A stretch of 64,000 nucleotides of DNA from assembly GCA_002331025.1 (NCBI GenBank), contig DCYG01000027.1, positions 30,019-94,018 of the forward strand. The letters are read 5' to 3'. Positions 56,172 to 64,000 of the stretch are shown here, in pieces. The notes beneath the pieces were generated by a model. The model did not search any database, was not told the origin of the DNA, and saw only the letters and a list, made by a program, of their open reading frames with translations. Each line of letters starts with the position of its first letter. The stretch's first letter is position 1. Origin of the DNA: Firmicutes bacterium UBA2116 (GTDB lineage Bacteria > Bacillota > Clostridia > Tissierellales > Sedimentibacteraceae). A program made the position numbers and the translations under genes.

Positions 56172-57141
56172 GATAGGAAATATAGAATTAGATGAAAGTG
56201 TAGTTCTGGCGCCAATGGCTGGAGTGACAGACATAACATACAGAACAATATGCAAGGAAATGGGAGCCGGTTTAGTTTGTACGGAAATGGTCAGTGCAAA
56301 GGGATTATATTATAATGATATAAAAACCAATAGATTAATGAAGATAAATGAAAACAACAGGCCGGTATCATTGCAGATTTTTGGAAGTGACCCGGATGTT
56401 ATGGCTTATGTAGTAGAAAAATACATCAATGAAAGAAAAGATATCGATATAATCGATGTTAACATGGGATGCCCGACTCCCAAAATAGTAAAGAATGGTG
56501 ATGGAAGTGCACTTATGAAAACTCCTGAATTAGCAGGCAGTATAATAAATAAAATAAAAAAGGTTTCAAATAAGCCTGTTACCGCTAAAATAAGGGCCGG
56601 ATGGGACAGCAGAAGTATAAATGCAGCGGAGGTTGCTCAAAACTTAGAATATAACGGAGTAGATTTAATTGCGGTACACGGCAGGACGAGAGAACAATTT
56701 TATACAGGAAAGTCATCTAATAATATAATTAAGGAAGTAAAAGAAAAAGTTAATGTCCCTGTCATAGGAAACGGAGATATTTTTACACCCGAGGATGCGG
56801 TAAAGATGATTAAAGATACCGGCTGTGACGGCGTAATGGTCGGAAGAGGAATTTTAGGTAATCCGTGGCTTATAAAAAATATAGTAAAAGCATTTAACAA
56901 TGATTATGATTTTTATGTGCCTGCAGCGACTGATAAAATCCAAATAATAAAAAGGCACGCTGAAATGCTTATAAAAGAATTGGATGAGAAAATTGCCATA
57001 TTGGAAATGCGTAAGTTTGCTGCATGGTATATGAAAGGTATGAAAGGTTCATCAGAAGTAAGAAATAAAATTAACAAAATTTCAAAAGCAGACGATTTAT
57101 ATTATATATTAGATGAATATTCGAAATATATTGGAAGCTAA
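56161..57141 (+). CDS. dusB: tRNA-dihydrouridine synthase
   Basis: A 326-residue FMN enzyme reducing uridines in the tRNA D-loop. Signatures: LAPMAGVTDITYR at the N-terminus, the catalytic cysteine in NMGCPTPKIVKNGDGSALM, AVHGRTREQFYTG, and the FMN-phosphate IGNGDIFTPEDA followed by VMVGRGILGNPWL. It matches the DusB/DUS class usual in Firmicutes. It starts within the end of the biotin-ligase-like gene, with AGGAGA about 12 nt upstream of the ATG. Confidence 0.94.
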   Translation: MKLKIGNIELDESVVLAPMAGVTDITYRTICKEMGAGLVCTEMVSAKGLYYNDIKTNRLMKINENNRPVSLQIFGSDPDVMAYVVEKYINERKDIDIIDVNMGCPTPKIVKNGDGSALMKTPELAGSIINKIKKVSNKPVTAKIRAGWDSRSINAAEVAQNLEYNGVDLIAVHGRTREQFYTGKSSNNIIKEVKEKVNVPVIGNGDIFTPEDAVKMIKDTGCDGVMVGRGILGNPWLIKNIVKAFNNDYDFYVPAATDKIQIIKRHAEMLIKELDEKIAILEMRKFAAWYMKGMKGSSEVRNKINKISKADDLYYILDEYSKYIGS

Positions 57142-57152
57142 AACAATTATTC

Positions 57153-57181
57153 TTGACTTTTTTATTATCGTTGATTATAAT
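57153..57181 (+). promoter_or_regulatory. Promoter of greA-lysS
   Basis: -35 TTGACT (57153-57158), 17 bp spacer, consensus -10 TATAAT (57176-57181). The ~140 nt leader that follows is AT-rich, with no recognisable structure. Confidence 0.7.
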
Positions 57182-57329
57182 ATTTTAATTAATTAAAAAA
57201 GAATTACTATCTAATTATCATATTATATTAAATTTATAATAGAATAGATTAACATCATGTACTGCGCATAATATAATATGTAAAATTGCATTAATTGTAA
57301 CAAGCAACATTATTAAAAGGAGCAATAAT

Positions 57330-57800
57330 ATGAAAAATAATGAAACTTTGATTACTGCTGAGGGTTTGGAAGAATTAAAAAATGAATTGGAATTTTTAAA
57401 GCTTGTTAAAAGAAAAGAAATTTCCGAAAAAATTAAGGTTGCTTTAGCTTTTGGGGATATAAGCGAAAATGCAGAATATGATGAGGCCAAGAACGAGCAG
57501 GCCAACGTGGAAACTCGTATAGCAAAATTAGAGCAAATGATTAAGAATGCAAAAATAATAAAGGCAGTCAAACAAAAAGGAGTTGTAAGTATAGGCTCGA
57601 AGGTTTCCATAAAAGACTTGGAATTTGATGAAGTTATGGAATACACAATAGTGGGCTCAGCCGAGGCAGATCCTTTTAAAGGTAAAATTTCAAATGTATC
57701 ACCGTTAGGTAAAGCACTTTTAGGCAGAAAAGTCGGTGATGTAATTGAAGTTGCATCTCCTGTCGGAGATATGATAAAATATGAAATACTAACTGTTTAA
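57330..57800 (+). CDS. greA: Transcription elongation factor GreA
   Basis: A 156-residue factor that rescues backtracked RNA polymerase. It has the N-terminal coiled coil (LITAEGLEELKNELEFLK, with the acidic tip GDISENAEYDEAKNEQ) and the C-terminal FKBP-like domain ending in GKALLGRKVGDVIEV. Length is standard. AGGAGC precedes the ATG. lysS follows 34 bp later on the same strand, a common pairing in Clostridia. Confidence 0.96.
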   Translation: MKNNETLITAEGLEELKNELEFLKLVKRKEISEKIKVALAFGDISENAEYDEAKNEQANVETRIAKLEQMIKNAKIIKAVKQKGVVSIGSKVSIKDLEFDEVMEYTIVGSAEADPFKGKISNVSPLGKALLGRKVGDVIEVASPVGDMIKYEILTV

Positions 57801-57834
57801 AAATATAATAACAAAAGATAAGGTGGTGTAGTGA

Positions 57835-59310
57835 TTGAGCGAACAGCAAAACACTGGTGATTTAAGACAAGTTAGGGTAGATAAGTTAAAAGATTTAATC
57901 AATGCAGGAAGAGATCCGTATAAAGTAGCCAAATACAAAGTAACTTCCAATTCTCAATATATAAAAGATAATTTTGAAGAAATGGAAGGTAAAATAGTTT
58001 CTATTGCCGGAAGAATAATGTCTAAAAGAGGACAGGGCAAGGTTGGATTTTATGACATTCAGGATCATTTAGGCAGAATTCAAATGTTCGTTAAACAGGA
58101 TGCGATAGGTGAAGAAGAATACAAATGGCTTAAAACTTACGATATCGGTGATATAGTCGGTTTGGTAGGCGAGGTATTCAAAACCAAGACAGGTGAGATT
58201 TCCGTAAAGGCAAATGAAATAAAGCTTCTGTCCAAATCGCTGCAGACATTGCCTGAAAAATTCCATGGATTAAAAGACGTGGATATAAGATACAGACAAA
58301 GATATGTAGATTTAATAGTTAATCCTGAAATTAAAGACGTATTTTTAATGCGTAATAAAATTATAAGAGGCATCAGGGAATATCTGGACGGAGAAGGATA
58401 CTTGGAGGTTGAAACTCCTATACTAAGCCCTATTGCCGGCGGCGCTAATGCAAGACCGTTTATTACACATCATAATACATTAGATATAGACATGTATATG
58501 CGTATTGCAAATGAATTATTTTTGAAAAGATTAGTAGTAGGCGGTCTGGGTGACGGTGTTTATGAAATGGGTAAAATGTTCAGAAACGAAGGTATGGATG
58601 CAAATCATAACCCTGAATACACAGCAATGGAAGTTTACAAGCCATACGCAGATTTTAATGATATGATGACTCTGACTGAAAATATAGTTGCTTATGTAGC
58701 TAAAAAAGCAAGAGGAACTACAAAAATTGAGTTCCAAGGTAAGACTATAGACTTTACTCCTCCTTGGAGAAGAGTAAAAATGCAGGATATGGTCAAAGAA
58801 TATACAGGAATAGATTTTGATCTTATAAACACTGACGAAGAAGCAATTGAAGTAGCTAAGAAAAAGGGTATAGAAATTAAACCTTTGATGACAAGAGGTC
58901 ATGTCATAAGTGAATTATTTGAAGAATTCTGTGAAGAGTATTTAGAACAGCCAACATTTGTTACTCATCATCCGGTTGAAATTTCTCCCCTTGCAAAAAG
59001 AAATGCTGAGGATCCAAGATTAACAGACAGGTTTGAAGCGTTTGCCAATACATGGGAGATTGCCAATGCTTTCTCAGAGTTAAACGATCCGATAGATCAA
59101 AGAGAAAGATTTGAAGAACAAGTGAAACAAAAAGAAGCAGGAGACGATGAAGCTCACATGATGGATAATGACTTCATTAATGCTATAGAGGTAGGGCTTC
59201 CTCCTACAGGCGGGCTTGGAATAGGTGTTGACAGAGTTATAATGCTTATAACCGACCAACCTACAATCAGGGATATTATATTGTTCCCGACTATGAAGCC
59301 GTTAGAATAA
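57835..59310 (+). CDS. lysS: Lysyl-tRNA synthetase, class II
   Basis: A 491-residue enzyme charging tRNA-Lys. The N-terminal OB-fold (VSIAGRIMSKRGQGKVGFYD) precedes the class II core: motif 1 near IRGIREYLDGEGYLEVETP, motif 2 in MFRNEGMDANHNPEYTAME, and motif 3 GLGIGVDRVIMLITD. The start is TTG, 8 nt after AAGGTGG; no ATG occurs in a better place. Terminator at 59321-59353. Confidence 0.96.
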   Translation: MSEQQNTGDLRQVRVDKLKDLINAGRDPYKVAKYKVTSNSQYIKDNFEEMEGKIVSIAGRIMSKRGQGKVGFYDIQDHLGRIQMFVKQDAIGEEEYKWLKTYDIGDIVGLVGEVFKTKTGEISVKANEIKLLSKSLQTLPEKFHGLKDVDIRYRQRYVDLIVNPEIKDVFLMRNKIIRGIREYLDGEGYLEVETPILSPIAGGANARPFITHHNTLDIDMYMRIANELFLKRLVVGGLGDGVYEMGKMFRNEGMDANHNPEYTAMEVYKPYADFNDMMTLTENIVAYVAKKARGTTKIEFQGKTIDFTPPWRRVKMQDMVKEYTGIDFDLINTDEEAIEVAKKKGIEIKPLMTRGHVISELFEEFCEEYLEQPTFVTHHPVEISPLAKRNAEDPRLTDRFEAFANTWEIANAFSELNDPIDQRERFEEQVKQKEAGDDEAHMMDNDFINAIEVGLPPTGGLGIGVDRVIMLITDQPTIRDIILFPTMKPLE

Positions 59311-59320
59311 TTAAAAAATA

Positions 59321-59353
59321 AAAACTGCAGCAAAATTAAATGCTGCAGTTTTT
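59321..59353 (+). terminator. Terminator after lysS
   Basis: AAAACTGCAGCA pairs with TGCTGCAGTTTT around an 8 nt loop, followed by T. Confidence 0.85.
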
Positions 59354-59451
59354 GGTATATAGACTAATCGAAATTTCTATAGGAATTTGCCATTGAACAA
59401 GGTTTGTAAGCATGACCAATAGGTGTTAAAATTTTGAAAGGAGGTTCTTTC

Positions 59452-60519
59452 TTGAAGTCTTATTATACTTACAATAATAAAAGTAACGGTTTAAATTTGA
59501 AGCAATATGCTTACTACATTAATTCATACAAATATAACTGGCATAAGGATATTGAGCTTTTGTTAGTTTTAAACGGAGAAATTGAAGTTAATAAAAATGG
59601 TGAAAGCCATGTTATGCACAAGGATGATATTATTCTTATAAACTCAAATATGGGTCATGCAACTATGGCCAGAAAACCTGACTCGATCGCCATGGTTATT
59701 CGTTTTGATCCTGTGTACTTTTCTACATGGTTGAAAAACTATAATAATTTGCACTTCAGGTGTACTTCCAACGTATCTACCAGAAATAAGCCGGAATTTT
59801 TAAGGCTGATACAAACAATGAAGGGCATGGTTTTTTATGCTGATTCTGACAATGAGTTTGATCAAATGATATACGAATCTTTGTTTCATCAGATTATTGG
59901 AGAATTAATGCGATCATTCCGTCCGGAAATGAAATTAAATAATGATACAAATGCTTCCTTCAGCAATGAAAGAGTTATGAAAATTGTTGCGTACTTGAAT
60001 GAGAATTACAAGGAGAAGATTACATTAGATAATCTTGTTGCGGTAACAGGGTATAATAAAAGCTATATATCGCATATAATGAAGCAGGCTTTGGGAATCA
60101 ATTATTACGAATATCTGACCAGAGTACGCATGAGAGAAGCTATATTTGATCTGACAAATACAGATCACAAGATTTCGGACATTGCTTATGAAAATGGTTT
60201 TTATGACATTAAAGCGTTCAATACCGGATTTAAGGAGAGATTTGGAAAAACTCCGAGCCAATACAGAAAAATGCTTATTAACAAACAGAAAATAAGCAAT
60301 AGCAGTGATCATATTTATATTGATTCAGATTTGCTTTATGAGCTTATTGCTGTTCAGGTAAAAGATGTAGATTGCGTTGATGAGAAAAACGACTTGGAGC
60401 AGATTTTAAAGTTAAAGAATCATTTGGTTGATGAAATTGATAAAGCAAACTTGGTTCTCAAAAGCTCAATTCAAAAATTAAATAATCTAAAAAATCAACT
60501 ACCGGATATTTTATTATAA
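59452..60519 (+). CDS. AraC-family regulator with cupin sensor and C-terminal coiled coil
   Basis: A 355-residue regulator: an N-terminal cupin-like sensor (about 1-120; IELLLVLNGEIEVNKNG), a double helix-turn-helix near 175-275 (ITLDNLVAVTGYNKSYISHI, then ISDIAYENGFYDIKAFNTGF), and an unusual ~75-residue tail, mostly helical and heptad-like (LKSSIQKLNNLKNQL). The TTG at 59452 is chosen because AAAGGAGG lies 7 nt upstream; the TTG at 59434 precedes that box. It sits just before the transporter and tartrate dehydratase genes and is their likely regulator, though it has its own terminator. Confidence 0.85.
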   Translation: MKSYYTYNNKSNGLNLKQYAYYINSYKYNWHKDIELLLVLNGEIEVNKNGESHVMHKDDIILINSNMGHATMARKPDSIAMVIRFDPVYFSTWLKNYNNLHFRCTSNVSTRNKPEFLRLIQTMKGMVFYADSDNEFDQMIYESLFHQIIGELMRSFRPEMKLNNDTNASFSNERVMKIVAYLNENYKEKITLDNLVAVTGYNKSYISHIMKQALGINYYEYLTRVRMREAIFDLTNTDHKISDIAYENGFYDIKAFNTGFKERFGKTPSQYRKMLINKQKISNSSDHIYIDSDLLYELIAVQVKDVDCVDEKNDLEQILKLKNHLVDEIDKANLVLKSSIQKLNNLKNQLPDILL

Positions 60520-60550
60520 AGGATAACGATTTTTACCTAAAAAATTTATA

Positions 60551-60597
60551 AACCCAGTGTATACAGAGCCGTGAAAAAATGTTTGCTGGGTTTTTTT
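60551..60597 (+). terminator. Terminator after the AraC gene
   Basis: AACCCAG (60551-60557) with CTGGGTT (60586-60592) and a T-run to 60597. The remaining 149 bp before the transporter gene shows no promoter I can support. Confidence 0.7.
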
Positions 60598-60746
60598 CTT
60601 GTTGATGTTGAACGCTAAACATTACATGTAATAAATCTGTTTTTAATCCTTTATATATAAAAAATAAAATTGGATAGAATAATATTTCACAGTGTTTTAT
60701 CATAAATCCAAAGACGTCTTAAATCAAAAATTCGGAGGAATATTAT

Positions 60747-62021
60747 ATGAACCCTCAAATTATAACATTGATTTTCTTGGTATTTGCCATCGTAATGTTT
60801 GCTTGGGAAAAGCTTCCGCTTTCAATCACTGCTATGATTGTAGCAATAGGTCTTTCTGTAACTGGAGTATTGACTCCGGCTGAGGCATTTTCCGGCTTTG
60901 TAAACAACAATGTGCTTCTTTTCATGGGTATGTTTATCGTAGGTGCCGCTTTTTTCGATACAGGAATGGCACAAAAAGTCGGTGGGATTGTTACAAAATT
61001 TGCAAAAACTGAGAGACAACTAATTTTTGCTGTTATGCTGATTACCGGTCTTATGTCTGGGATATTGTCCAACACAGGAACCGCAGCTGTTTTAATTCCT
61101 GTACTTATAGGCATTTCAGCGAAATCAGGGTTTGCAAGATCAAAACTGATGTTACCGTTGGTTCTTGCTGCTGCCATGGGAGGTAATTTAAGCTTGATTG
61201 GCGCACCGGGAAATATGATTGCACAATCTGCACTTGAAGAAATCGGTATGAGCTTTGGTTTTTTTGAATATGCAAAAGTAGGGCTTCCGATACTTATCAC
61301 CGGAATTGCATATATGGTTCTCGTGGGTTACAAATTACTTCCGAATCATATAGACTCGGAATTGGACAAGGATTCTGTGTTTGCTAAACAGGATGATTAT
61401 TCGGATGTTCCGCAGTGGAAACAGTATGCATCACTTATAATTTTGGTACTTACAGTTTTAGCAATGATTTTTGAAAAGCAGATAGGGATTCAACTGCATG
61501 TATCGTCATGGATAGGTGCGTTGGTATTGGTGGTAATTGGTGTAGTTTCAGAAAAAAAGGCTATGAAATCTATAGACATGAATACAATATTATTGTTTGT
61601 AGGATCCTTAGCCTTGGCAAAAGCTTTGGAAAAGTCAGGAGCCGGTGAGATGATTGCTGATATGATCATAAACGGACTGGGAAGTGAACCTTCACCCTTT
61701 ATTCTGCTATTTGTAGTATTGCTTTTATCTTCAATTATGACAAACTTTATGTCAAATACTGCAACTACAGCATTGCTGGTTCCCATAAGCTTATCAATAG
61801 CAAATGCACTTGGCGCAGACCCAAGGGCTGTTTTGATGGCAACAGTTATCGGCGGTTCAATGGCTTATGCAACACCGATTGGAATGCCGGCTAATACAAT
61901 GGTTTATGGTATAGGTGGATATACGTTCAGAGATTATGTTAAGGTAGGTGTGCCGTTGATTGTTGTATCACTTATTGTTTCAATGGTATTGCTGCCGATA
62001 ATGTTTCCGTTCTATCCATAA
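60747..62021 (+). CDS. DASS/SLC13-family dicarboxylate transporter
   Basis: A 424-residue membrane protein with about 11-12 helices of the divalent anion:Na+ symporter superfamily. It has two SNT substrate/Na+ motifs (SNTGTAAVLIP and SNTATTALLVP) and the GAPGN loop. The E. coli tartrate antiporter TtdT is of the same superfamily and sits with ttdAB. Here the gene lies 18 bp before the tartrate dehydratase genes, so L-tartrate or a related C4 acid is the likely substrate. It could run as Na+ symporter or succinate antiporter. CGGAGGA precedes the ATG. Confidence 0.88.
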   Translation: MNPQIITLIFLVFAIVMFAWEKLPLSITAMIVAIGLSVTGVLTPAEAFSGFVNNNVLLFMGMFIVGAAFFDTGMAQKVGGIVTKFAKTERQLIFAVMLITGLMSGILSNTGTAAVLIPVLIGISAKSGFARSKLMLPLVLAAAMGGNLSLIGAPGNMIAQSALEEIGMSFGFFEYAKVGLPILITGIAYMVLVGYKLLPNHIDSELDKDSVFAKQDDYSDVPQWKQYASLIILVLTVLAMIFEKQIGIQLHVSSWIGALVLVVIGVVSEKKAMKSIDMNTILLFVGSLALAKALEKSGAGEMIADMIINGLGSEPSPFILLFVVLLLSSIMTNFMSNTATTALLVPISLSIANALGADPRAVLMATVIGGSMAYATPIGMPANTMVYGIGGYTFRDYVKVGVPLIVVSLIVSMVLLPIMFPFYP

Positions 62022-62039
62022 TGTAAAAAGGAGACTGAT

Positions 62040-62939
62040 ATGAGCAAAATAGAAGATATTAAAAAACTAACTGACACAATGTCAAAATTCATATCTCTGG
62101 TTAGTTATAAATTACCGGATGATGTTGAGAGCAAGTTGAAGGAGCTTCGTGAAGAAGAGACTGATAAATTGGCTAAAATTATCTATAATACTATGGATGA
62201 AAATCAAGAATTAGCCTTTAAACTTAAAAGGCCATCCTGTCAGGACACAGGTGTTTTGCAATTTTTCATAAAATGCGGTGAGAATTTTCCCCTCATGGGT
62301 GAATTAAATGAGATATTGCGGGAGGCAACCTATAAATCAACAATGGAAACGCCTTTAAGACATAATTCGGTGGAAACCTTTGATGAATATAATACAAAGA
62401 AAAATATAGGAACAGGTACACCCAGTATATTCTGGGAGATAGAAAAAGACAGCGATGGAGTAGAAATTTACACTTATATGGCAGGCGGAGGGTGTTCTCT
62501 TCCTGGTGCTGCAACAGTCCTTATGCCGGGAGAGGGTTATGAAGGTGTTGTAAAATTTGTACTTGATCGCATGACCAGTTATGGGTTAAATGCATGCCCT
62601 CCTCTGTTGGTTGGTGTTGGTGTAGGTACATCCGTTGAAACAGCAGCAATGAACTCAAAGATGGCTCTCATGAGACCTGTAGAAAGCAAAAATGCAAATG
62701 CAAATGCAGCTAAGCTGGAGAGACTGTTAGAAGACGGTATAAATGCTATAGGATTGGGACCACAAGGTTTAAAGGGTTTAAAATCTGTTATGGGTGTCAA
62801 TGTGGTGAATACAGCAAGACATCCTTCCACTATAGGAGTTGCAGTAAATGTTGGCTGCTGGTCGCATAGAAGAGGCTTAATTGCATTTGATAAAGATCTT
62901 AACTATAAAACTATAACTCATGAGGGGGCAGAGCTATGA
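62040..62939 (+). CDS. ttdA: L(+)-tartrate dehydratase subunit alpha
   Basis: A 299-residue [4Fe-4S] class I hydro-lyase alpha subunit. It resembles E. coli TtdA closely by eye: RPSCQDTG, PLRHNSVE, YMAGGGCSLPG, ACPPLLVGVG, HPSTIGVAVNVGCWSHRRG. Likely cluster ligands are C67, C186 and C273. With TtdB it dehydrates L-tartrate to oxaloacetate. A class I fumarase alpha subunit is the main alternative, but lengths (299 + 202, versus about 280 + 185) and sequence favour tartrate. AGGAGA precedes the ATG; it overlaps ttdB by 4 bp. Confidence 0.88.
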   Translation: MSKIEDIKKLTDTMSKFISLVSYKLPDDVESKLKELREEETDKLAKIIYNTMDENQELAFKLKRPSCQDTGVLQFFIKCGENFPLMGELNEILREATYKSTMETPLRHNSVETFDEYNTKKNIGTGTPSIFWEIEKDSDGVEIYTYMAGGGCSLPGAATVLMPGEGYEGVVKFVLDRMTSYGLNACPPLLVGVGVGTSVETAAMNSKMALMRPVESKNANANAAKLERLLEDGINAIGLGPQGLKGLKSVMGVNVVNTARHPSTIGVAVNVGCWSHRRGLIAFDKDLNYKTITHEGAEL

Positions 62940-63544
62940 AAAGAATACTCACAACTCCAATAAAAGATGAAGATTTAAAAGATATTAATATAGGAGATAT
63001 AATCTATCTTACAGGAACTATTGTAACGTGTAGAGATGTGGCTCACAGAAGATTGATTGAAGAAAAGATAAAGCTGCCTGTAGATTTGAACGGGCTTGCT
63101 ATATTCCACGCAGGACCTATTGTAAAAGATCATGGCAATGACAAATATGAAATGATTTCAATAGGACCTACAACAAGTATGCGCATGGAGAAATTCGAAA
63201 AAGAATTTATTAAAGAAACAGGTGTGAAGTTGATTGTAGGTAAAGGTGGAATGGGTAAAAACACAGAAGAGGGTTGCAGAGAAAACAAGGCGCTGCATTT
63301 GGTTTATCCTGCGGGAAATGCTGTATATGCCGCTGACAAGGTTGAATATATCAAAGAAGTTCACTGGACGGATCTTGGTATGCCTGAATCTTTATGGGTT
63401 TGTGAAGTGAAGGAATTCGGACCCCTTATTGTTTCAATAGATACGGAAGGCAACAATATTTTTGAACGAAACAAAGTTGAGTTTAATCGTAAAAAAGATG
63501 AACAATATGAAAGAATTATAAAAGATGTAAGATTTATAAAATAG
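62936..63544 (+). CDS. ttdB: L(+)-tartrate dehydratase subunit beta
   Basis: A 202-residue beta subunit. Many blocks are as in E. coli TtdB: ILTTPIKDEDLKDI, GDIIYLTGTIVTCRDVAHRR, NGLAIFHAGPIVK, GPTTSMRMEKFEKEFI, VGKGGMGKNTEEGC, and VHWTDLGMPESLWVCEVKEF. It provides the substrate-binding part of the dehydratase. Its ATGA overlap with ttdA implies coupled translation of a heteromer. The end is followed by a 32 bp palindrome acting as terminator. Confidence 0.9.
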   Translation: MKRILTTPIKDEDLKDINIGDIIYLTGTIVTCRDVAHRRLIEEKIKLPVDLNGLAIFHAGPIVKDHGNDKYEMISIGPTTSMRMEKFEKEFIKETGVKLIVGKGGMGKNTEEGCRENKALHLVYPAGNAVYAADKVEYIKEVHWTDLGMPESLWVCEVKEFGPLIVSIDTEGNNIFERNKVEFNRKKDEQYERIIKDVRFIK

Positions 63545-63550
63545 TTAATT

Positions 63551-63582
63551 CCAATAAAACCGGTATATACCGGTTTTATTGG
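63551..63582 (+). terminator. Perfect 32 bp palindrome, terminator after ttdB
   Basis: CCAATAAAACCGGTAT and its exact complement form a continuous palindrome; on RNA it is a hairpin whose 3' arm contains TTTTATT. Probably the ttd operon terminator. Confidence 0.6.
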
Positions 63583-63640
63583 TAACTAGGCTTGCATGAC
63601 ATGACATAAAAAACCTGTCGCGAAAAGAAAAAATTGGCAG

Positions 63641-63669
63641 TTGACATAAGGATAAACGAATGGTAATAT
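63641..63669 (+). promoter_or_regulatory. Tandem promoter P1
   Basis: TTGACA (63641-63646), 17 bp spacer, TAATAT (63664-63669), with an A-rich UP-like tract upstream. A hairpin GCTGTC/GACGGC (63676-63690) lies at the expected transcript start. Confidence 0.75.
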
Positions 63670-63734
63670 AGTCAAGCTGTCACAGACGGCGTACCTACCG
63701 AAAGGGGTACTGCATAAAAAGAAAAAATTGGTAG

Positions 63735-63763
63735 TTGACAACACTGAGAAGATGTGATAATCT
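63735..63763 (+). promoter_or_regulatory. Tandem promoter P2, duplicate of P1
   Basis: TTGACA (63735-63740), 17 bp spacer, TAATCT (63758-63763). The 24 bp ending at the -35 (63717-63740) matches P1's (63623-63646) at 23 positions, period 94 bp. A GCTGTCT/AGACGGC hairpin follows. Confidence 0.75.
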
Positions 63764-63872
63764 ATCAAAGCTGTCTCTTGAGACGGCAAAACCGAATACA
63801 GTCGAACATAGTCAAGTTAATCAAGGTAAAAAATATGTAAAAATTACATGTAAAAAATATTCAAATTTTATC

Positions 63873-63901
63873 TTGACAACATACGACAAGTGTGTTAAAC
63901 T
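63873..63901 (+). promoter_or_regulatory. Tandem promoter P3
   Basis: TTGACA (63873-63878), 17 bp spacer, TAAACT (63896-63901), A/T-rich upstream; a CTGTCTT/AAGACAG hairpin (63912-63927) lies at the transcript start. The window ends about 100 nt into this transcript with no coding start; an rRNA operon just beyond the edge is likely. Confidence 0.75.
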
Positions 63902-64000
63902 GTGAAAGTTCCTGTCTTAAAAGACAGTGAGCGCCGAACATAGACAATAAAACAGCATAAGAAACCTTTGAGAGTTCTAAGAAAAAAGAACAAACAAAAA

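Noticed and set aside
57182..57329. Riboswitch or leader RNA before greA
   Set aside because: The leader is long but AT-rich, with no conserved aptamer sequence or strong stem.
62040..63544. Class I fumarase alpha/beta
   Set aside because: Lengths and many blocks agree better with tartrate dehydratase, and a DASS carrier adjoins; kept only as an alternative.
63551..63582. 32 bp palindrome as a transposon end or recombination site
   Set aside because: It stands alone right after the ttdB stop with no transposase or repeat copy in the window; a terminator explains it.
63586..63789. 67-residue minus-strand reading frame
   Set aside because: It runs antisense across the duplicated promoters, has no ribosome site and shows no family features.
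1..64000. CRISPR arrays, insertion sequences, prophage or tRNA genes
   Set aside because: No regularly spaced repeats, transposase, integrase, phage structural gene or tRNA cloverleaf was recognised by reading; small RNA genes could still be missed.

Overview
The window is a 64 kb chromosomal segment of a low-GC, strictly anaerobic Firmicute. I place it in the Clostridia/Tissierellia by inference. Supporting evidence: AT-rich intergenic DNA, strong AGGAGG ribosome binding sites, sigma-A type promoters with 17 bp spacers, a selenocysteine formate dehydrogenase, formate-tetrahydrofolate ligase, a THF riboswitch, a SAM-I riboswitch, an SLH surface protein and a GlgC/GlgD glycogen pathway. No insertion sequence, phage, CRISPR array or tRNA was seen. 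The segment reads as core and metabolic chromosome, with a probable rRNA operon starting just past the right edge.

Layout. 1-3.2 kb: the 5' end of a DUF454 membrane protein with no standard start codon, divergent from a nitronate-monooxygenase-like flavoprotein, then putP. 3.2-11.3 kb: regulation and signalling, with an XRE repressor divergent from a MalT-like LuxR activator, then CheW, a chemoreceptor with an extracellular zinc-binding-type (CZB-like) motif, and a PAS/GGDEF/HD-GYP cyclic-di-GMP protein. 11.3-16.4 kb: a tightly packed minus-strand shikimate operon (aroF-aroB-aroA-aroC-chorismate mutase-aroK). 16.5-19.6 kb: an SLH-domain surface protein and a BaiN/HI0933-type flavoprotein. 19.6-34.5 kb: a one-carbon island. 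It holds folT under a THF riboswitch, panB with a TRAP transporter and an IclR regulator, fhs, and an operon matching the electron-bifurcating formate dehydrogenase of amino-acid/purine-fermenting clostridia (NuoE-like, NuoF-like and NuoG-like subunits plus Sec-containing FdhA), followed by mobA and fdhD. 34.5-39.2 kb: EamA permease, SEC-C protein, mscL and a large secreted phosphodiester-glycosidase-type protein. 39.4-40.8 kb: metK under a SAM-I riboswitch. 40.9-52.3 kb: complete glycogen synthesis and breakdown (glgB-C-D-A-P plus a GH13 enzyme on minus, malQ on plus). 52.5-55.2 kb: a GntR/ABC transporter/DUF4097 lipoprotein operon. 55.3-59.3 kb: a biotin-ligase-like protein lacking the usual biotin loop, dusB, greA, lysS. 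59.4-63.5 kb: AraC regulator, DASS transporter and L-tartrate dehydratase ttdAB. 63.6-64.0 kb: three tandem strong promoters.

How it fits together. The one-carbon island links folate uptake, formate activation and reversible formate/CO2 chemistry coupled to NAD and ferredoxin. MobA and FdhD supply and activate the molybdenum/tungsten cofactor for the dehydrogenase. PanB, which exchanges a hydroxymethyl group with 5,10-methylene-THF, sits in this island with a TRAP transporter and no other pantothenate gene, so a catabolic role is worth testing. Glycogen genes provide carbon storage, and tartrate dehydratase with its transporter feeds oxaloacetate.

The most notable items are the PanB-TRAP-IclR unit, the UGA/SECIS in fdhA, the FdhA-like paralogue HylA, the non-canonical start of the DUF454 gene, the motif-stripped biotin ligase, the THF riboswitch expression platform, and the duplicated promoter modules at the right edge.
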